Shown piece by piece: positions 8,929 to 17,624 of a stretch of DNA of 64,000 nucleotides (its first letter is position 1; each line of letters begins with the position of its first letter). Position numbers and translations under genes: made by a program. Below the pieces are notes generated by a model. The model did not search any database and was not told the origin of the DNA. It saw only the letters and a program-made list of their open reading frames with translations. Origin of the DNA: Hoskinsella mucinilytica (lineage in GTDB: Bacteria; Bacillota_I; Bacilli_A; Erysipelotrichales; Erysipelotrichaceae); assembly GCF_045223415.1 (NCBI RefSeq), contig NZ_JBEQZJ010000019.1, forward strand, positions 1-64,000, given 5' to 3'.

Positions 8929-8956
8929 AACATATCCCACAAAGATATGTTTTTTT
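8929..8956 (+). terminator. Terminator of the Na/Pi cotransporter gene
   Basis: AACATATC pairs with GATATGTT and is followed by a T run. Confidence 0.85.
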
Positions 8957-8989
8957 ATGATATAATGATGCTCAGAAATGAGGGGTATT

Positions 8990-9934
8990 ATGGAAAATTT
9001 AATTTTTTGTCTGAATGTAACTATTCCGGTTTTTCTTACGATGCTATTTGGAATGGCATTCAAATATGTTCATATATTTACAGATGACTTTGTGAAAAAG
9101 ATGAATTCATTTGTCTTTTCAGTAGCATTACCGGTATTATTATTTAACGACCTATCTAGAGTAGATTTCTTTTCTGTCTGGGACACCAAATTTGTTCTGT
9201 TTTGTTTCTTTGCCACACTACTTTCTATCCTATTTTCCTATCTGGTGTCTACAAAACTTAAAAACCGTTCCATTCAAGGTGAATTCGTTCAATCCAGTTA
9301 TCGAAGCAGTGCAGCCATTTTAGGCATTGCTTTGATTGAAAACATCTATGGACATAGTACCATTGCGCCATTGATGATCTTTGCCAGTGTCCCCTTATAT
9401 AACATCATGGCTGTTGTTGTTTTATCCTTTTTGAAACTAGATAGACAAAGTATGAGTAAACAAATCATTGTAAAAACGATCAAAGATATCGCAACCAATC
9501 CCATTATACTTGGTATTTTAGTCGGTTTTTTATGGTCGATTTTAAAACTACCACAACCTGTCATCATGCAAAAAACCTTAAATAATCTTTCTGTACTTGC
9601 CACACCTCTTGGTCTGATGGCGATGGGAGGCTCCTTCACTTGGCAAAAAGCCGAAAACTACTTGAAACCAGCAGCCCTATGTTCTTTTATCAAATTAATC
9701 GTCTTCGTGGCTATATTTTTACCATTAGCGATTATCTTAGGGTTTCAAGATGAAAAGATTGTCGCAATCCTCATCATGCTAGGTAGTGCAACCACAGTAA
9801 GTTGCTTTATTATGGCGAAAAACATGGGACATGATGGAATCTTATCAAGCACGGTCGTTATGATGACTACCATTTGCAGTGCTTTTACATTAACCTTCTG
9901 GCTCTATCTTTTAAAATGCTTCACGATCATATAA
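8990..9934 (+). CDS. AEC family (auxin efflux carrier-like) transporter
   Basis: Polytopic membrane protein of about ten segments belonging to the AEC/MFS-unrelated PF03547 family. Bacterial members export or take up organic acids such as malate or malonate; the substrate here cannot be read from sequence. The two five-helix repeats are visible, with a conserved SVALPVLLFNDLSR early on and SATTVSCFIMAKNMGHD near the C-terminus. I start at 8990 because GAGGGG is placed five bases before that ATG. An in-frame ATG at 8978 overlaps the ribosome-binding site. Confidence 0.9.
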   Translation: MENLIFCLNVTIPVFLTMLFGMAFKYVHIFTDDFVKKMNSFVFSVALPVLLFNDLSRVDFFSVWDTKFVLFCFFATLLSILFSYLVSTKLKNRSIQGEFVQSSYRSSAAILGIALIENIYGHSTIAPLMIFASVPLYNIMAVVVLSFLKLDRQSMSKQIIVKTIKDIATNPIILGILVGFLWSILKLPQPVIMQKTLNNLSVLATPLGLMAMGGSFTWQKAENYLKPAALCSFIKLIVFVAIFLPLAIILGFQDEKIVAILIMLGSATTVSCFIMAKNMGHDGILSSTVVMMTTICSAFTLTFWLYLLKCFTII

Positions 9935-9936
9935 AA

Positions 9937-9983
9937 AAGCCTGTTCCTTCAAACATAGCATTCGAAGGAATAGGCTTATTTTT
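9937..9983. terminator. Bidirectional terminator between convergent transporter genes
   Basis: AAGCCTgTTCCTTC pairs with GAAGGAATAGGCTT, with T-rich tails on both strands. It lies within the last codons of the AI-2E family gene. Confidence 0.85.
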
Positions 9984-11133
9984 CTTCTTGTGAAAGCTCT
10001 TTAAGATCTAATGCTTTTTTTTCTAATCGATATGCAACAAATTCTTTTACAGCCATATAGATGACCGCAAAGCATGGTACTCCGATAAACATACCGATGA
10101 TACCAAATAATCCACCGCCAATAACAACCGAAAATAAGATTCCGATACTAGGCAATCCAAGCTTATCGCCAAGAATCAACGGTCCTAAGATATTACCGTC
10201 AAACTGTTGTAAGACGAAGATAAATAAGGCAAAATATAAGGCCGTGATGGGATGAATGATAAATAGTATAAACATCCCCGGTACAGCTCCAATAAATGGA
10301 CCGAATACAGGTATCATGTTCGTTACACCAACGAAAACAGATAACAATAACGCATAAGGAAATTGAAAGATCAAAGATCCGATATAACAAAGGATCCCGA
10401 TAATCAAAGAATCAATTGCTTTTCCAATGATAAAGTTATTGAAAATATCTGCTGAAGCCAATGCCATACGATGTAAATATTCACTTGCTTGAATTGGGAA
10501 AATAGCATAATTGATCTTTTTTACATAACCCATCAGACGTTCTTTATCCATCAGCATATAAATCGCAGACATGATACCCAATAACACATCCAACAAAGTA
10601 CTTCCTAACTGATAAGTCATCTTCAACATTTGCGGTAACGCTGTTGTAACAGCATTGGTCAATTTATTGAAAAAATCTGATTGCTGTATGTAATCACTAA
10701 GATGCTGAGCATTGATACCTTGTTCCGTCATATAATGCTCCGCAAACTTTTGAAAATCATCTACATATCCTGGAAATGCACTTACCAAAGAGAATGCGCT
10801 TTTCGCAAGCTGTGGTATCAATAGTGCTAAAAAGAAACCAACAATGATAATCGCCAAAATCATCGTAATGATCGTTGATACATTTCTTATGGTTTGCTTT
10901 TTCATATGTGTTTTTCCAAACACTTTTTGTTCAATCAGCTCCATTGGTCGATTTAACAAAAATGCTATCGCAAAGCCAAGAATAAATGGCATCATCAGTC
11001 CTGTAATCGTACGAAATACACCGACGATGAAATCAATCTTATAAAACGCAAAATAAATAGCTATCCCTACTGCAACAACAATGATTGCCCCGATCATCTT
11101 ACGATGCATATCCTCATTAATTTTAAACTTCAT
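9976..11133 (-). CDS. AI-2E family transporter
   Basis: Membrane protein of 385 residues from the AI-2 exporter-like family PF01594. Members are named after E. coli TqsA, but many act as Na+/H+ antiporters or have unknown substrates. The pattern is typical: two N-terminal helices, a helical hydrophilic stretch at about 95-165, then a cluster of hydrophobic segments including IPVFGPFIGAVPGMFI and the NILGPLILGDKLGL motif characteristic of the family. GGTAG lies ahead of the ATG. Transcribed alone. Confidence 0.92.
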   Translation of the reverse strand: MKFKINEDMHRKMIGAIIVVAVGIAIYFAFYKIDFIVGVFRTITGLMMPFILGFAIAFLLNRPMELIEQKVFGKTHMKKQTIRNVSTIITMILAIIIVGFFLALLIPQLAKSAFSLVSAFPGYVDDFQKFAEHYMTEQGINAQHLSDYIQQSDFFNKLTNAVTTALPQMLKMTYQLGSTLLDVLLGIMSAIYMLMDKERLMGYVKKINYAIFPIQASEYLHRMALASADIFNNFIIGKAIDSLIIGILCYIGSLIFQFPYALLLSVFVGVTNMIPVFGPFIGAVPGMFILFIIHPITALYFALFIFVLQQFDGNILGPLILGDKLGLPSIGILFSVVIGGGLFGIIGMFIGVPCFAVIYMAVKEFVAYRLEKKALDLKELSQEEK

Positions 11134-11197
11134 GAATCTACCTCCATGCGTTTATTGTATCATAGATGACTGATATTTTTATGAATCTTACAGAACT

Positions 11198-12850
11198 TTA
11201 AGAAATCTTTTGAATTTGATTTAATTTCAGTTGATCCTCTTCCTTTAATCTCCCTTGAGAAGAAACTCGTCCTGTGATCGTTTTTGTATGAAGCGTTATA
11301 CATGGTGGAAGCTGTAAGCGTTTGAATGCATTTCGTTCCATCGTATTCCACAGCCAATTCAAATCCTCTATAAAATCATGTTCATTTTCAATATGATAAT
11401 AACGTAGCCAGTGTCCAACATTCTCTTGAAGGATACCTTTACGATACTTCATGATCAAAGAAGATTTGGTATCACCCAAACGTATGAAATTTAATAATGC
11501 ATCATGGTAAAACCATTTCATTGGATCCTTTTGGGCATCTTTTAATTCAGCACTTGGCATCATTTCCCAATAAATCTTATCACCTTGGATTTCAGGCAAT
11601 AAATTGTATGGTACGATTTCCTTGTTAGAGCGCTCATTGATCTGTTTGGATAATTCAAACAAAGTAACCTTATCCAAATCACCAATGATGGATAAAGCTC
11701 CTATACTGTCACCATATAGTGTACAATAACCCAAAGCAGCTTCTACCATATTGGCATTGTTGACTACCACTCCGCCTAACATACTGGAGATACCATTCAA
11801 CACAAAGCCACGAATTCTAGCTTGAAGATTTTCTTGTACCAACGATGGCATTTGATTTACATCAAAATCAAACGCTTCTTGAAACTGATCTTTCATATCA
11901 GATACCATTTGAGAAATCGCACCTTTATGGTAATGTATGCCAAGTGCCTCTGCTTCTTTTTGTGCATTATCCATTGTTTGTTCACTATTATAATGCGTTG
12001 GCATATTATAGCCGTGAATACGATCACTCCCTAGTGCCATCGCTAATAATGCAGCTGTAACACTACTATCAAGTCCACCACTGAGTCCTATGATCCAAGG
12101 CATATATGCCGGAAAGACCAGTTCATCGAATTCTTTGATTCCCATCAATAACGCATCTAATAAAACAGGCTCTTTCGATTTGACTGAAGTAGCTGTATTT
12201 AAGTCTACGATATCCATCTCATCCTTGAAATAAGGTGCTTCATATAAAAGCTCATGATTGCGATAACAATAACTACCGCCTTCCATGATTTTCACCTGTT
12301 TCCCACTATTCTGAGCACCACAAGCATTTACATATACAACATTACCCATATAAGTACGTTGTTCATCCATATCGAATGGATGACAATCTAGATTAATGTT
12401 TAAATCGGCTAACTGCAATTCTTTTCCAAAATTCAAGGCAAATACCATATCTTTAAATTCGATCGCACTATTGATATCATTATTTTCAAAATACAAGGTA
12501 TCATTCATATACTCTGATATTTCATTTTTCTTAACCCTCATATGCGTAACGCCTTGATATGCAAAGAAACCTGCATTAAAGCGTCTTTGATTACGATAAC
12601 GAAGATTTCCCCATACAATAGCGATATCCTCGCTGAGAGCCACCAAACGCTCATTAAAGCTATCTACATAACGACACCATGCATCATCCAACCAGCGTTC
12701 TGCCAATAAATAACCACTAATCGCATTTTGCGGAAAAACGATCATATCTGCTCCCTTTTCCTTGGCTTCTTCTATTTTTTGACACATATACTTAAAGTTC
12801 TCTTCACAGCGTGTTGCTTTTACATTCATACTTACCAATGCTATTTTCAT
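11198..12850 (-). CDS. nadE: NAD+ synthase with degenerate glutaminase domain
   Basis: Last step of NAD biosynthesis, amidating deamido-NAD+ with ATP. The C-terminal synthetase domain is intact, with the PP-loop SGGLDSS at residues 257-263 and the ALGYCTLYGD motif. The N-terminal nitrilase-like domain (1-230) normally hydrolyses glutamine with a Glu-Lys-Cys triad. Here the PEL motif reads PQN (Gln41), and the ICED nucleophile region reads as LNFGKEL (139-145) with no Cys. A lysine is present at 108/109. The enzyme may therefore use free ammonia. I start at 12850 (GAGG upstream); the frame runs 26 codons further but lacks a ribosome-binding site. Confidence 0.9.
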   Translation of the reverse strand: MKIALVSMNVKATRCEENFKYMCQKIEEAKEKGADMIVFPQNAISGYLLAERWLDDAWCRYVDSFNERLVALSEDIAIVWGNLRYRNQRRFNAGFFAYQGVTHMRVKKNEISEYMNDTLYFENNDINSAIEFKDMVFALNFGKELQLADLNINLDCHPFDMDEQRTYMGNVVYVNACGAQNSGKQVKIMEGGSYCYRNHELLYEAPYFKDEMDIVDLNTATSVKSKEPVLLDALLMGIKEFDELVFPAYMPWIIGLSGGLDSSVTAALLAMALGSDRIHGYNMPTHYNSEQTMDNAQKEAEALGIHYHKGAISQMVSDMKDQFQEAFDFDVNQMPSLVQENLQARIRGFVLNGISSMLGGVVVNNANMVEAALGYCTLYGDSIGALSIIGDLDKVTLFELSKQINERSNKEIVPYNLLPEIQGDKIYWEMMPSAELKDAQKDPMKWFYHDALLNFIRLGDTKSSLIMKYRKGILQENVGHWLRYYHIENEHDFIEDLNWLWNTMERNAFKRLQLPPCITLHTKTITGRVSSQGRLKEEDQLKLNQIQKIS

Positions 12851-12966
12851 TTTCAAAACCTCACTTCGCTTATAGTTTATCACAAACTCATGCAGCTTGC
12901 ACAGGAAAGTGTTTTCTAATTTCGACACTCCATGATATAATAAGAAAAGAATCGAGAGGTAATCAG

Positions 12967-13698
12967 ATGGAAGAATATATATTAGAGGGAAACATTAGTG
13001 TGAAAGCAGCTTTACTTGCTGAAAAAAGATCCATTCGTTGTATTTATGTAGATAAAAACAAAAAAGATAAAGACACTGCATTCATCCTTAGAGAAGCACG
13101 AAAAAGGAATATTTTAATAGAAGCACAAGAGCGTAGCACAATTGATGAAATTGCTCAAGGCAAGACACATGGAGGCCTCATCGCTTTTTGTTCTCAACGA
13201 AGTTATCAAACCTTATCCGAATGTATAAAAAAAGATCAAACTTTTCTATGCATTCTAGAAGGTATCGAAGATCCATTTAATTTCGGGCATGTACTTCGTT
13301 CTTTATATGCTACTGGATGTGATGGTGTGATCATTCCGCCAAGAAACTGGACAACAGCTGCAGGTGTCGTCGCAAAATCCAGTGCAGGAGCAAGTGAATA
13401 CCTATCCTTAATTGTTGCTGATAACATGGAACAGCTTTTAAAGGAAATCAAAAAAGAAGGAATTACATTGATCGCCGCTGAAAGAAAGGATGCCATTTGC
13501 CTTTATGATTATGAATTCCCAAAACGTGTCTGTATTGCAATTGGCGGAGAAATGAGAGGTCTTAGCAAAATCGTTGGACAAGCATGTGATCAAAACCTTT
13601 ATATACCTTATGCGAAAGATTTCAAGAATGCAATGACCGCAAGCAGTAGTGCCACAATATTCGCATTTGAATATCTACGACAAAATCTAAAAAAGTAG
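12967..13698 (+). CDS. TrmH/SpoU family RNA 2'-O-ribose methyltransferase
   Basis: SAM-dependent SPOUT-fold methyltransferase modifying rRNA or tRNA; the target is not determinable. The three family motifs are present: DPFNFGHVLRS (motif 1), IGGEMRGLS (motif 2) and NAMTASSSATIF (motif 3, a variant of the usual LNVSVA). The N-terminal substrate-binding region starts with EGNISVKAAL, resembling RlmB-type EGxxxVxEAL. I start at 12967, seven bases after AGAGG; the frame upstream runs into the divergent nadE. It is 243 residues long. Confidence 0.92.
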   Translation: MEEYILEGNISVKAALLAEKRSIRCIYVDKNKKDKDTAFILREARKRNILIEAQERSTIDEIAQGKTHGGLIAFCSQRSYQTLSECIKKDQTFLCILEGIEDPFNFGHVLRSLYATGCDGVIIPPRNWTTAAGVVAKSSAGASEYLSLIVADNMEQLLKEIKKEGITLIAAERKDAICLYDYEFPKRVCIAIGGEMRGLSKIVGQACDQNLYIPYAKDFKNAMTASSSATIFAFEYLRQNLKK

Positions 13699-13719
13699 GA
13701 ACTTTTTCCTACTTTTTCT
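13690..13719. terminator. Bidirectional terminator after the TrmH gene
   Basis: AAAGTAGGAA pairs with TTCCTACTTT with T runs on both sides. It also serves the convergent small gene at 13718. Confidence 0.8.
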
Positions 13720-13957
13720 ATTTTTTTTGCTGTGCCCACTGTTTCAGCATCTCTTTCGCTTCTTTAACAGAATTTGCTTCCTTATTTGGTAGATAAAGAT
13801 AATTCAATAATTGATTCCAATCCTTAATGGTAAACATTTGTTCATCTATATTCATAATAAACCCTAAATGCCTATAAAATACGCTAGGTATACGTAAATC
13901 AGATAAACATTCCTCATTGATTTGTGTAAAAATGTATTCTAATAAGTCTTCCCTCAT
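13718..13957 (-). CDS. Small hypothetical protein
   Basis: A 79-residue acidic-to-neutral helical protein with no transmembrane segment, no metal motif and no family that I recognise. It begins MREDLLEYIFTQ and ends in a lysine/glutamine-rich helix. The start at 13957 is chosen for GGAAGGAG seven bases upstream; the frame continues 34 codons further without a ribosome-binding site. It shares a terminator with the TrmH gene. Coding is plausible but not proven. Confidence 0.55.
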   Translation of the reverse strand: MREDLLEYIFTQINEECLSDLRIPSVFYRHLGFIMNIDEQMFTIKDWNQLLNYLYLPNKEANSVKEAKEMLKQWAQQKK

Positions 13958-14074
13958 TACACTCTCTCCTTCCCATGTACACAAAGGTATAATTTTCAAA
14001 ACAGCAACACTTTCCTGTGAAACATCCCATTTTATTGCCGAAAATGCTGAAAATCGCAATAATTCTCCCTATCT

Positions 14075-14117
14075 AGAATCCTATACTTTTTGACACACTC
14101 CAGCTAAATAGGATTCT
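14075..14117. repeat. Perfect 10-bp inverted repeat in the non-coding gap
   Basis: AGAATCCTAT (14075-14084) and ATAGGATTCT (14108-14117) are separated by 23 bases. On the plus strand a T5 follows. It lies upstream of the small gene at 13718-13957 and could be a leader hairpin or an orphan terminator. The rest of 13958-14213 shows nothing else recognisable. Confidence 0.5.
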
Positions 14118-14213
14118 TTTTCATTCACCAAAATTCAATTATAGTATATGGGAATCTATTCTTAAAGTCAATCCAATTTCACTCATCCATAGGAAATAAT
14201 TACCAAATATTAG

Positions 14214-14243
14214 AAAAAACCACACATCTAATCGATCTGTGGT
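14214..14243 (-). terminator. Terminator of the minus-strand 14.2-17.5 kb cluster
   Basis: ACCACA pairs with TGTGGT, followed on the minus strand by six T. It lies just past the tyrosine phosphatase stop. Confidence 0.8.
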
Positions 14244-14251
14244 AATCATGG

Positions 14252-14998
14252 TCATCTTTCGTCAATAAAATGATCCTTTATAGTATTTAAAGATGCTTTT
14301 TCACATCCGATATTTAAGAGATATTGTTCACACCCGGTATCGTTAAGCATATCAATCAATGGTTCCATCATACTTGGTGTACTTTCAAATAATGCCTTGA
14401 TTGCAGGAATCTGCATCATTTCTTCAGGTAACATTTGATTTACACCTATTGTATTATAGGTTGCGCTAACTTGATAATCAGCAAGAATATCATATTTATC
14501 AACACCACATAGAGATAATAACAGAGTACTTAGCATACCGGTACGATCTTTTCCAGCAGTACAATGAAACAACACTGCCTCATGATTGGTCAAGGCATTT
14601 GCGATGATATCCATAGCCTTAACAATTTCCTCAGGAATATCTTGAATCATGATTTCATATTGTAACTTCATACTATCTAAAAATTGCTTTCTAGCTTCGT
14701 CATCTAATAACTCTTTTGGACTTTTGTCTTCTTTCATAAAGGGTAAGGAAACATAATGTATGCCATAACTCTCGCAGTCATATGGCATTTGCTGTGCCTC
14801 ACTTTTACTTCTTAGATCTATAATCCATTTTACATTTAGATTTACTAGATAATTCCAATCATGTTCATCTAATTGTTCTAAAGAGTCTGAACGATATAAT
14901 TGATGCCATGCTGTCATTTTATGATCATCAATTGCATATCCACCTAAATCACGCACATTACAAGCATGGTGTAAAGGCAGTCTTCTTATTTTCTGCAT
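14252..14998 (-). CDS. Tyrosine/serine protein phosphatase (DSP-like)
   Basis: Cysteine-dependent phosphatase of the Y_phosphatase3 (PF13350) type, 248 residues. The P-loop HCTAGKDRTG holds catalytic Cys146 and Arg153. The upstream NVRDLGGY and WIIDLRSKSE segments are characteristic. Some relatives dephosphorylate phosphoinositides, others phosphotyrosine; the substrate here is unknown. It starts one base after the stop of the zinc-ribbon membrane protein, so it is translationally close-coupled and is the last gene of the cluster. Confidence 0.9.
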   Translation of the reverse strand: MQKIRRLPLHHACNVRDLGGYAIDDHKMTAWHQLYRSDSLEQLDEHDWNYLVNLNVKWIIDLRSKSEAQQMPYDCESYGIHYVSLPFMKEDKSPKELLDDEARKQFLDSMKLQYEIMIQDIPEEIVKAMDIIANALTNHEAVLFHCTAGKDRTGMLSTLLLSLCGVDKYDILADYQVSATYNTIGVNQMLPEEMMQIPAIKALFESTPSMMEPLIDMLNDTGCEQYLLNIGCEKASLNTIKDHFIDER

Positions 14999-14999
14999 A

Positions 15000-15404
15000 T
15001 TATTTTTTCTCCTGTGATTTTTTCTTTTTCAATTCCTGTTTCATTTTGTCAATACGTTCTTTTTCCATATCAAATTCTTTACGACTATGCACAGAAAAAA
15101 GAAAAGCATCGCCGAAAACCAATCGCAATATAAGGATGACAACAATACATATCAAAAGCAGTATCGCAATCACGATCATATAAGTCAACCAGAGCGGCAA
15201 ATGAAATTGCATAACGAAAGCAAAGGCATAGTCTGAGCACAAGAACATCATACCTGCAATTACAATATAAGGAATCACTTTGTTTTCTACATGGAGCTGT
15301 TCTTTACATTTTGCACATGTTATCTTGCCGGAATAGCCATTTTTGATAAAACGAAAATGGAATTCTTCTCCACATTCGGGACAAGTCAGCTTATGTTTTT
15401 TCAT
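15000..15404 (-). CDS. Zinc-ribbon membrane protein, function unknown
   Basis: 134 residues. An N-terminal zinc ribbon has two CxxC pairs (CPEC near residue 9, CAKC near 31). Two hydrophobic segments follow at about 44-66 and 72-93. The tail is charged and basic (KRIDKMKQELKKKKSQEKK-like) and probably forms a coiled coil in the cytoplasm. The start overlaps the rhodanese gene stop by four bases (ATGA), implying coupled translation. No family assignment can be made beyond the zinc ribbon. Confidence 0.75.
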   Translation of the reverse strand: MKKHKLTCPECGEEFHFRFIKNGYSGKITCAKCKEQLHVENKVIPYIVIAGMMFLCSDYAFAFVMQFHLPLWLTYMIVIAILLLICIVVILILRLVFGDAFLFSVHSRKEFDMEKERIDKMKQELKKKKSQEKK

Positions 15405-15712
15405 GCTCCAGTTTCAACTTCATATGGCCAATCAATGATACCTCCGATATTAAAGACATCTTCAAAGCCAAGTTCTTTTAGCTGATGAACAGCTGCTGTG
15501 CTTCGCTGACCACTACGGCAATACACATACAATATTTTATCCTTTGGTAAAACCTTTTCAGCGCTTTGTGTCAATTCACTTAAAGGTACATTGATTGCAT
15601 CAGGGATATGCCCATTCGCAAACTCGTCGATTTCTCGGACATCTACTAGCAGAACATCATCGTTCTGCATATCCGCTCGTACTTCTTCCATCGTTTTATC
15701 AAATTTGAACAT
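15401..15712 (-). CDS. Rhodanese-like domain protein
   Basis: Single rhodanese domain of 103 residues, a likely cytoplasmic sulfurtransferase or persulfide carrier. The active-site loop is CRSGQR, with Cys65. The conserved LLVDVRE and HIPDAINVP segments precede it. It sits between two membrane-protein genes in the cluster, with GGAGG nine bases before the ATG. The sulfur acceptor is unknown. Confidence 0.92.
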   Translation of the reverse strand: MFKFDKTMEEVRADMQNDDVLLVDVREIDEFANGHIPDAINVPLSELTQSAEKVLPKDKILYVYCRSGQRSTAAVHQLKELGFEDVFNIGGIIDWPYEVETGA

Positions 15713-15721
15713 AGTTCCTCC

Positions 15722-16072
15722 TTAATCGACAAACAGATATCCACAAAAGATATACAACATATTGATATAAAAAGCTCCCATCCCAAGAAATGCCATCCAA
15801 TCACTTACATAAGGGATACGAAAATATCCAAGCTGAGTGAATAACAACAAAACAACAACAACGACCGCAAATACCTTGCGAAATATTGCATTGCTTTTTT
15901 TCTTCCTATTACGATTCAATGATACACCAAACATAAACAATGCCGATACCGAAACGATGATCAACAACGTCTGTACATATTCGCCAAAAAGATAAGTTTC
16001 AATCAGTTTGGTTAAAAATGCAGATAATGCAATTACAAGAACCGGGAAACCAAGGCGTTTTACCTCATCCAT
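15722..16072 (-). CDS. Small membrane protein, function unknown
   Basis: 116 residues with about four hydrophobic segments (roughly 7-27, 34-50, 67-84 and 92-113) and a basic NRNRKKKS loop between the second and third that should face the cytoplasm. No family recognised. The ATG overlaps the stop codon of the cyclophilin gene (TAATG), so it belongs to the same transcript. Confidence 0.75.
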   Translation of the reverse strand: MDEVKRLGFPVLVIALSAFLTKLIETYLFGEYVQTLLIIVSVSALFMFGVSLNRNRKKKSNAIFRKVFAVVVVVLLLFTQLGYFRIPYVSDWMAFLGMGAFYINMLYIFCGYLFVD

Positions 16073-16509
16073 TATGATTCCTCAATTTCCACCTTTGTCA
16101 TAACATCACCGTTTTTCATAGAAGTCACTGCCTTCATATTTCCTGTTACCTTTCCAAACACTGTATGAACACCATCCAAATGTGGTTGTGGATCATGACA
16201 GATAAAGAATTGACAACATCCAGTATCCTTACCACGATGTGCCATAGAAAGACTACCTCTCTCATGACGATGTGGATTATTTGCTGTTTCACATGGGATA
16301 GTATATCCTAAATCACCAGTTCCGTTTCCATTCGGACATCCCCCTTGAGATACAAAATGTGGAATGACACGGTGGAACGTTTTTCCATCATAATAGCCTT
16401 CCTTAATCAATTTGACGAAGTTCTCTACTGTAATCGGTGCTTCATCAGGATATAATTCAAAAGGGATTACTTCCCCATTTTCCATTGTTATTTTACCATT
16501 TATGATCAT
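16072..16509 (-). CDS. Cyclophilin-type peptidyl-prolyl cis-trans isomerase
   Basis: Single-domain cyclophilin of 145 residues accelerating proline isomerisation during folding. Visible features are FHRVIPHFVSQGG with catalytic Arg47, the QFFICHD substrate-binding strand, and HLDGVHTVFGKV. There is no signal peptide, so it is cytoplasmic. I start at 16509 because AAAGGA lies about ten bases upstream; the frame continues 20 codons further without support. Confidence 0.93.
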   Translation of the reverse strand: MIINGKITMENGEVIPFELYPDEAPITVENFVKLIKEGYYDGKTFHRVIPHFVSQGGCPNGNGTGDLGYTIPCETANNPHRHERGSLSMAHRGKDTGCCQFFICHDPQPHLDGVHTVFGKVTGNMKAVTSMKNGDVMTKVEIEES

Positions 16510-16569
16510 ATCATTTTCATCCTTTCTATTTACCTTATATACTATACACGAATTTAGAAAAAAAAACAA

Positions 16570-17538
16570 TCACGCAATCAATACCGTACACTTACTATTT
16601 ACAAAGCGCATTCTTCTTCCTTTGAATATTTCATTTCCTAACACACCATCAAAGGTGAAGTTTTGAAACAGCTGCACTCTACCGGTTCCTGTATCTTGTA
16701 AATGAATATGTGCTCTGTCTAAATAAAGATCAATTTCGGATAAAATTTTCATTTCCAATTGTTCCATGCCATGAACACCGAATCCCATTGTAGTACCTTC
16801 TTCTTTGACATGATAACAAAATTTAGAGATTGCACCTTCACCGATCCAACTATTCTTAGAACCACTATCAAATCCATAAATGCCCACTTGTCCCTGTGGA
16901 GTCTTTGTAATAAGACATGGAAAACTACCCATGATCATATTAGGATCATCTAACCGAAATCGATTTTTCATAACTTTAAATTGTTTTGCAACATCGTCCA
17001 TTTCAAAATCAATGGTACTCAAAATATCCCAACCTAAGATACCATCAAATTGAAAAAGATCAATAGATCCAAAACGTAATGAAAAATCCGTTTCTTTTAA
17101 CGCTATCATAGGAAAATTGCGATATTCCATGGCACCAAATTGAAAGGAATCCGCTAAGATTCCTGCCATTTCTTTTTCTTTACCGCCGACACTTCCGATA
17201 GATAAAGAATGTCCTGTCTTTTTTAAACCAAGCTGGCTCGCTTTGCTTTCTTTGATTCCGCTGATTTGTGCGCCTGTATCTATAATAAACGTACAGCGAA
17301 CATGATTGATATAAACAGGAATTGTTAAAAGACCAAATATATTTCGTTTCATAGGCAATGTAAATTGCGTTTGATAACGATATTCTTCAACTGCAATATC
17401 TCCATGTATGGTTTCTCTAGCCTGTTTTAAGGCTGTAAGAAAATTTCCTTTTGCGACATCATGATAGATTGCTTGATACTCTTCTTTTTGAATGATACAT
17501 ACCTCTTTAGATTTCGTTGAACACTTATGAAATACCAT
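16570..17538 (-). CDS. Retropepsin-like aspartic protease with two lobes
   Basis: 322-residue protein with two copies of an aspartic-protease half. Lobe 1 has D87-TGA in FIIDTGAQISG and the downstream ILGWD psi-loop motif at 167-171. Lobe 2 has D224-SGS in YGFDSGSKNSWIG and VLGNE at 299-303. Bacterial retropepsin-like proteins are usually single lobes that dimerise, so this single-chain double arrangement looks pepsin-like. There is no signal peptide or transmembrane segment; residues 1-60 are helical. GAGGTGAG precedes the ATG. It lies 60 bp upstream of the cyclophilin gene, and the substrate is unknown. Confidence 0.8.
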   Translation of the reverse strand: MVFHKCSTKSKEVCIIQKEEYQAIYHDVAKGNFLTALKQARETIHGDIAVEEYRYQTQFTLPMKRNIFGLLTIPVYINHVRCTFIIDTGAQISGIKESKASQLGLKKTGHSLSIGSVGGKEKEMAGILADSFQFGAMEYRNFPMIALKETDFSLRFGSIDLFQFDGILGWDILSTIDFEMDDVAKQFKVMKNRFRLDDPNMIMGSFPCLITKTPQGQVGIYGFDSGSKNSWIGEGAISKFCYHVKEEGTTMGFGVHGMEQLEMKILSEIDLYLDRAHIHLQDTGTGRVQLFQNFTFDGVLGNEIFKGRRMRFVNSKCTVLIA

Positions 17539-17624
17539 TGACTCACCTCGATGCTATTATAACATTCTTTCTCGTGTGTTTCCATGAGTTTTGCGGTATA
17601 ATAAAATCAATTGGAGGTAAGTAA

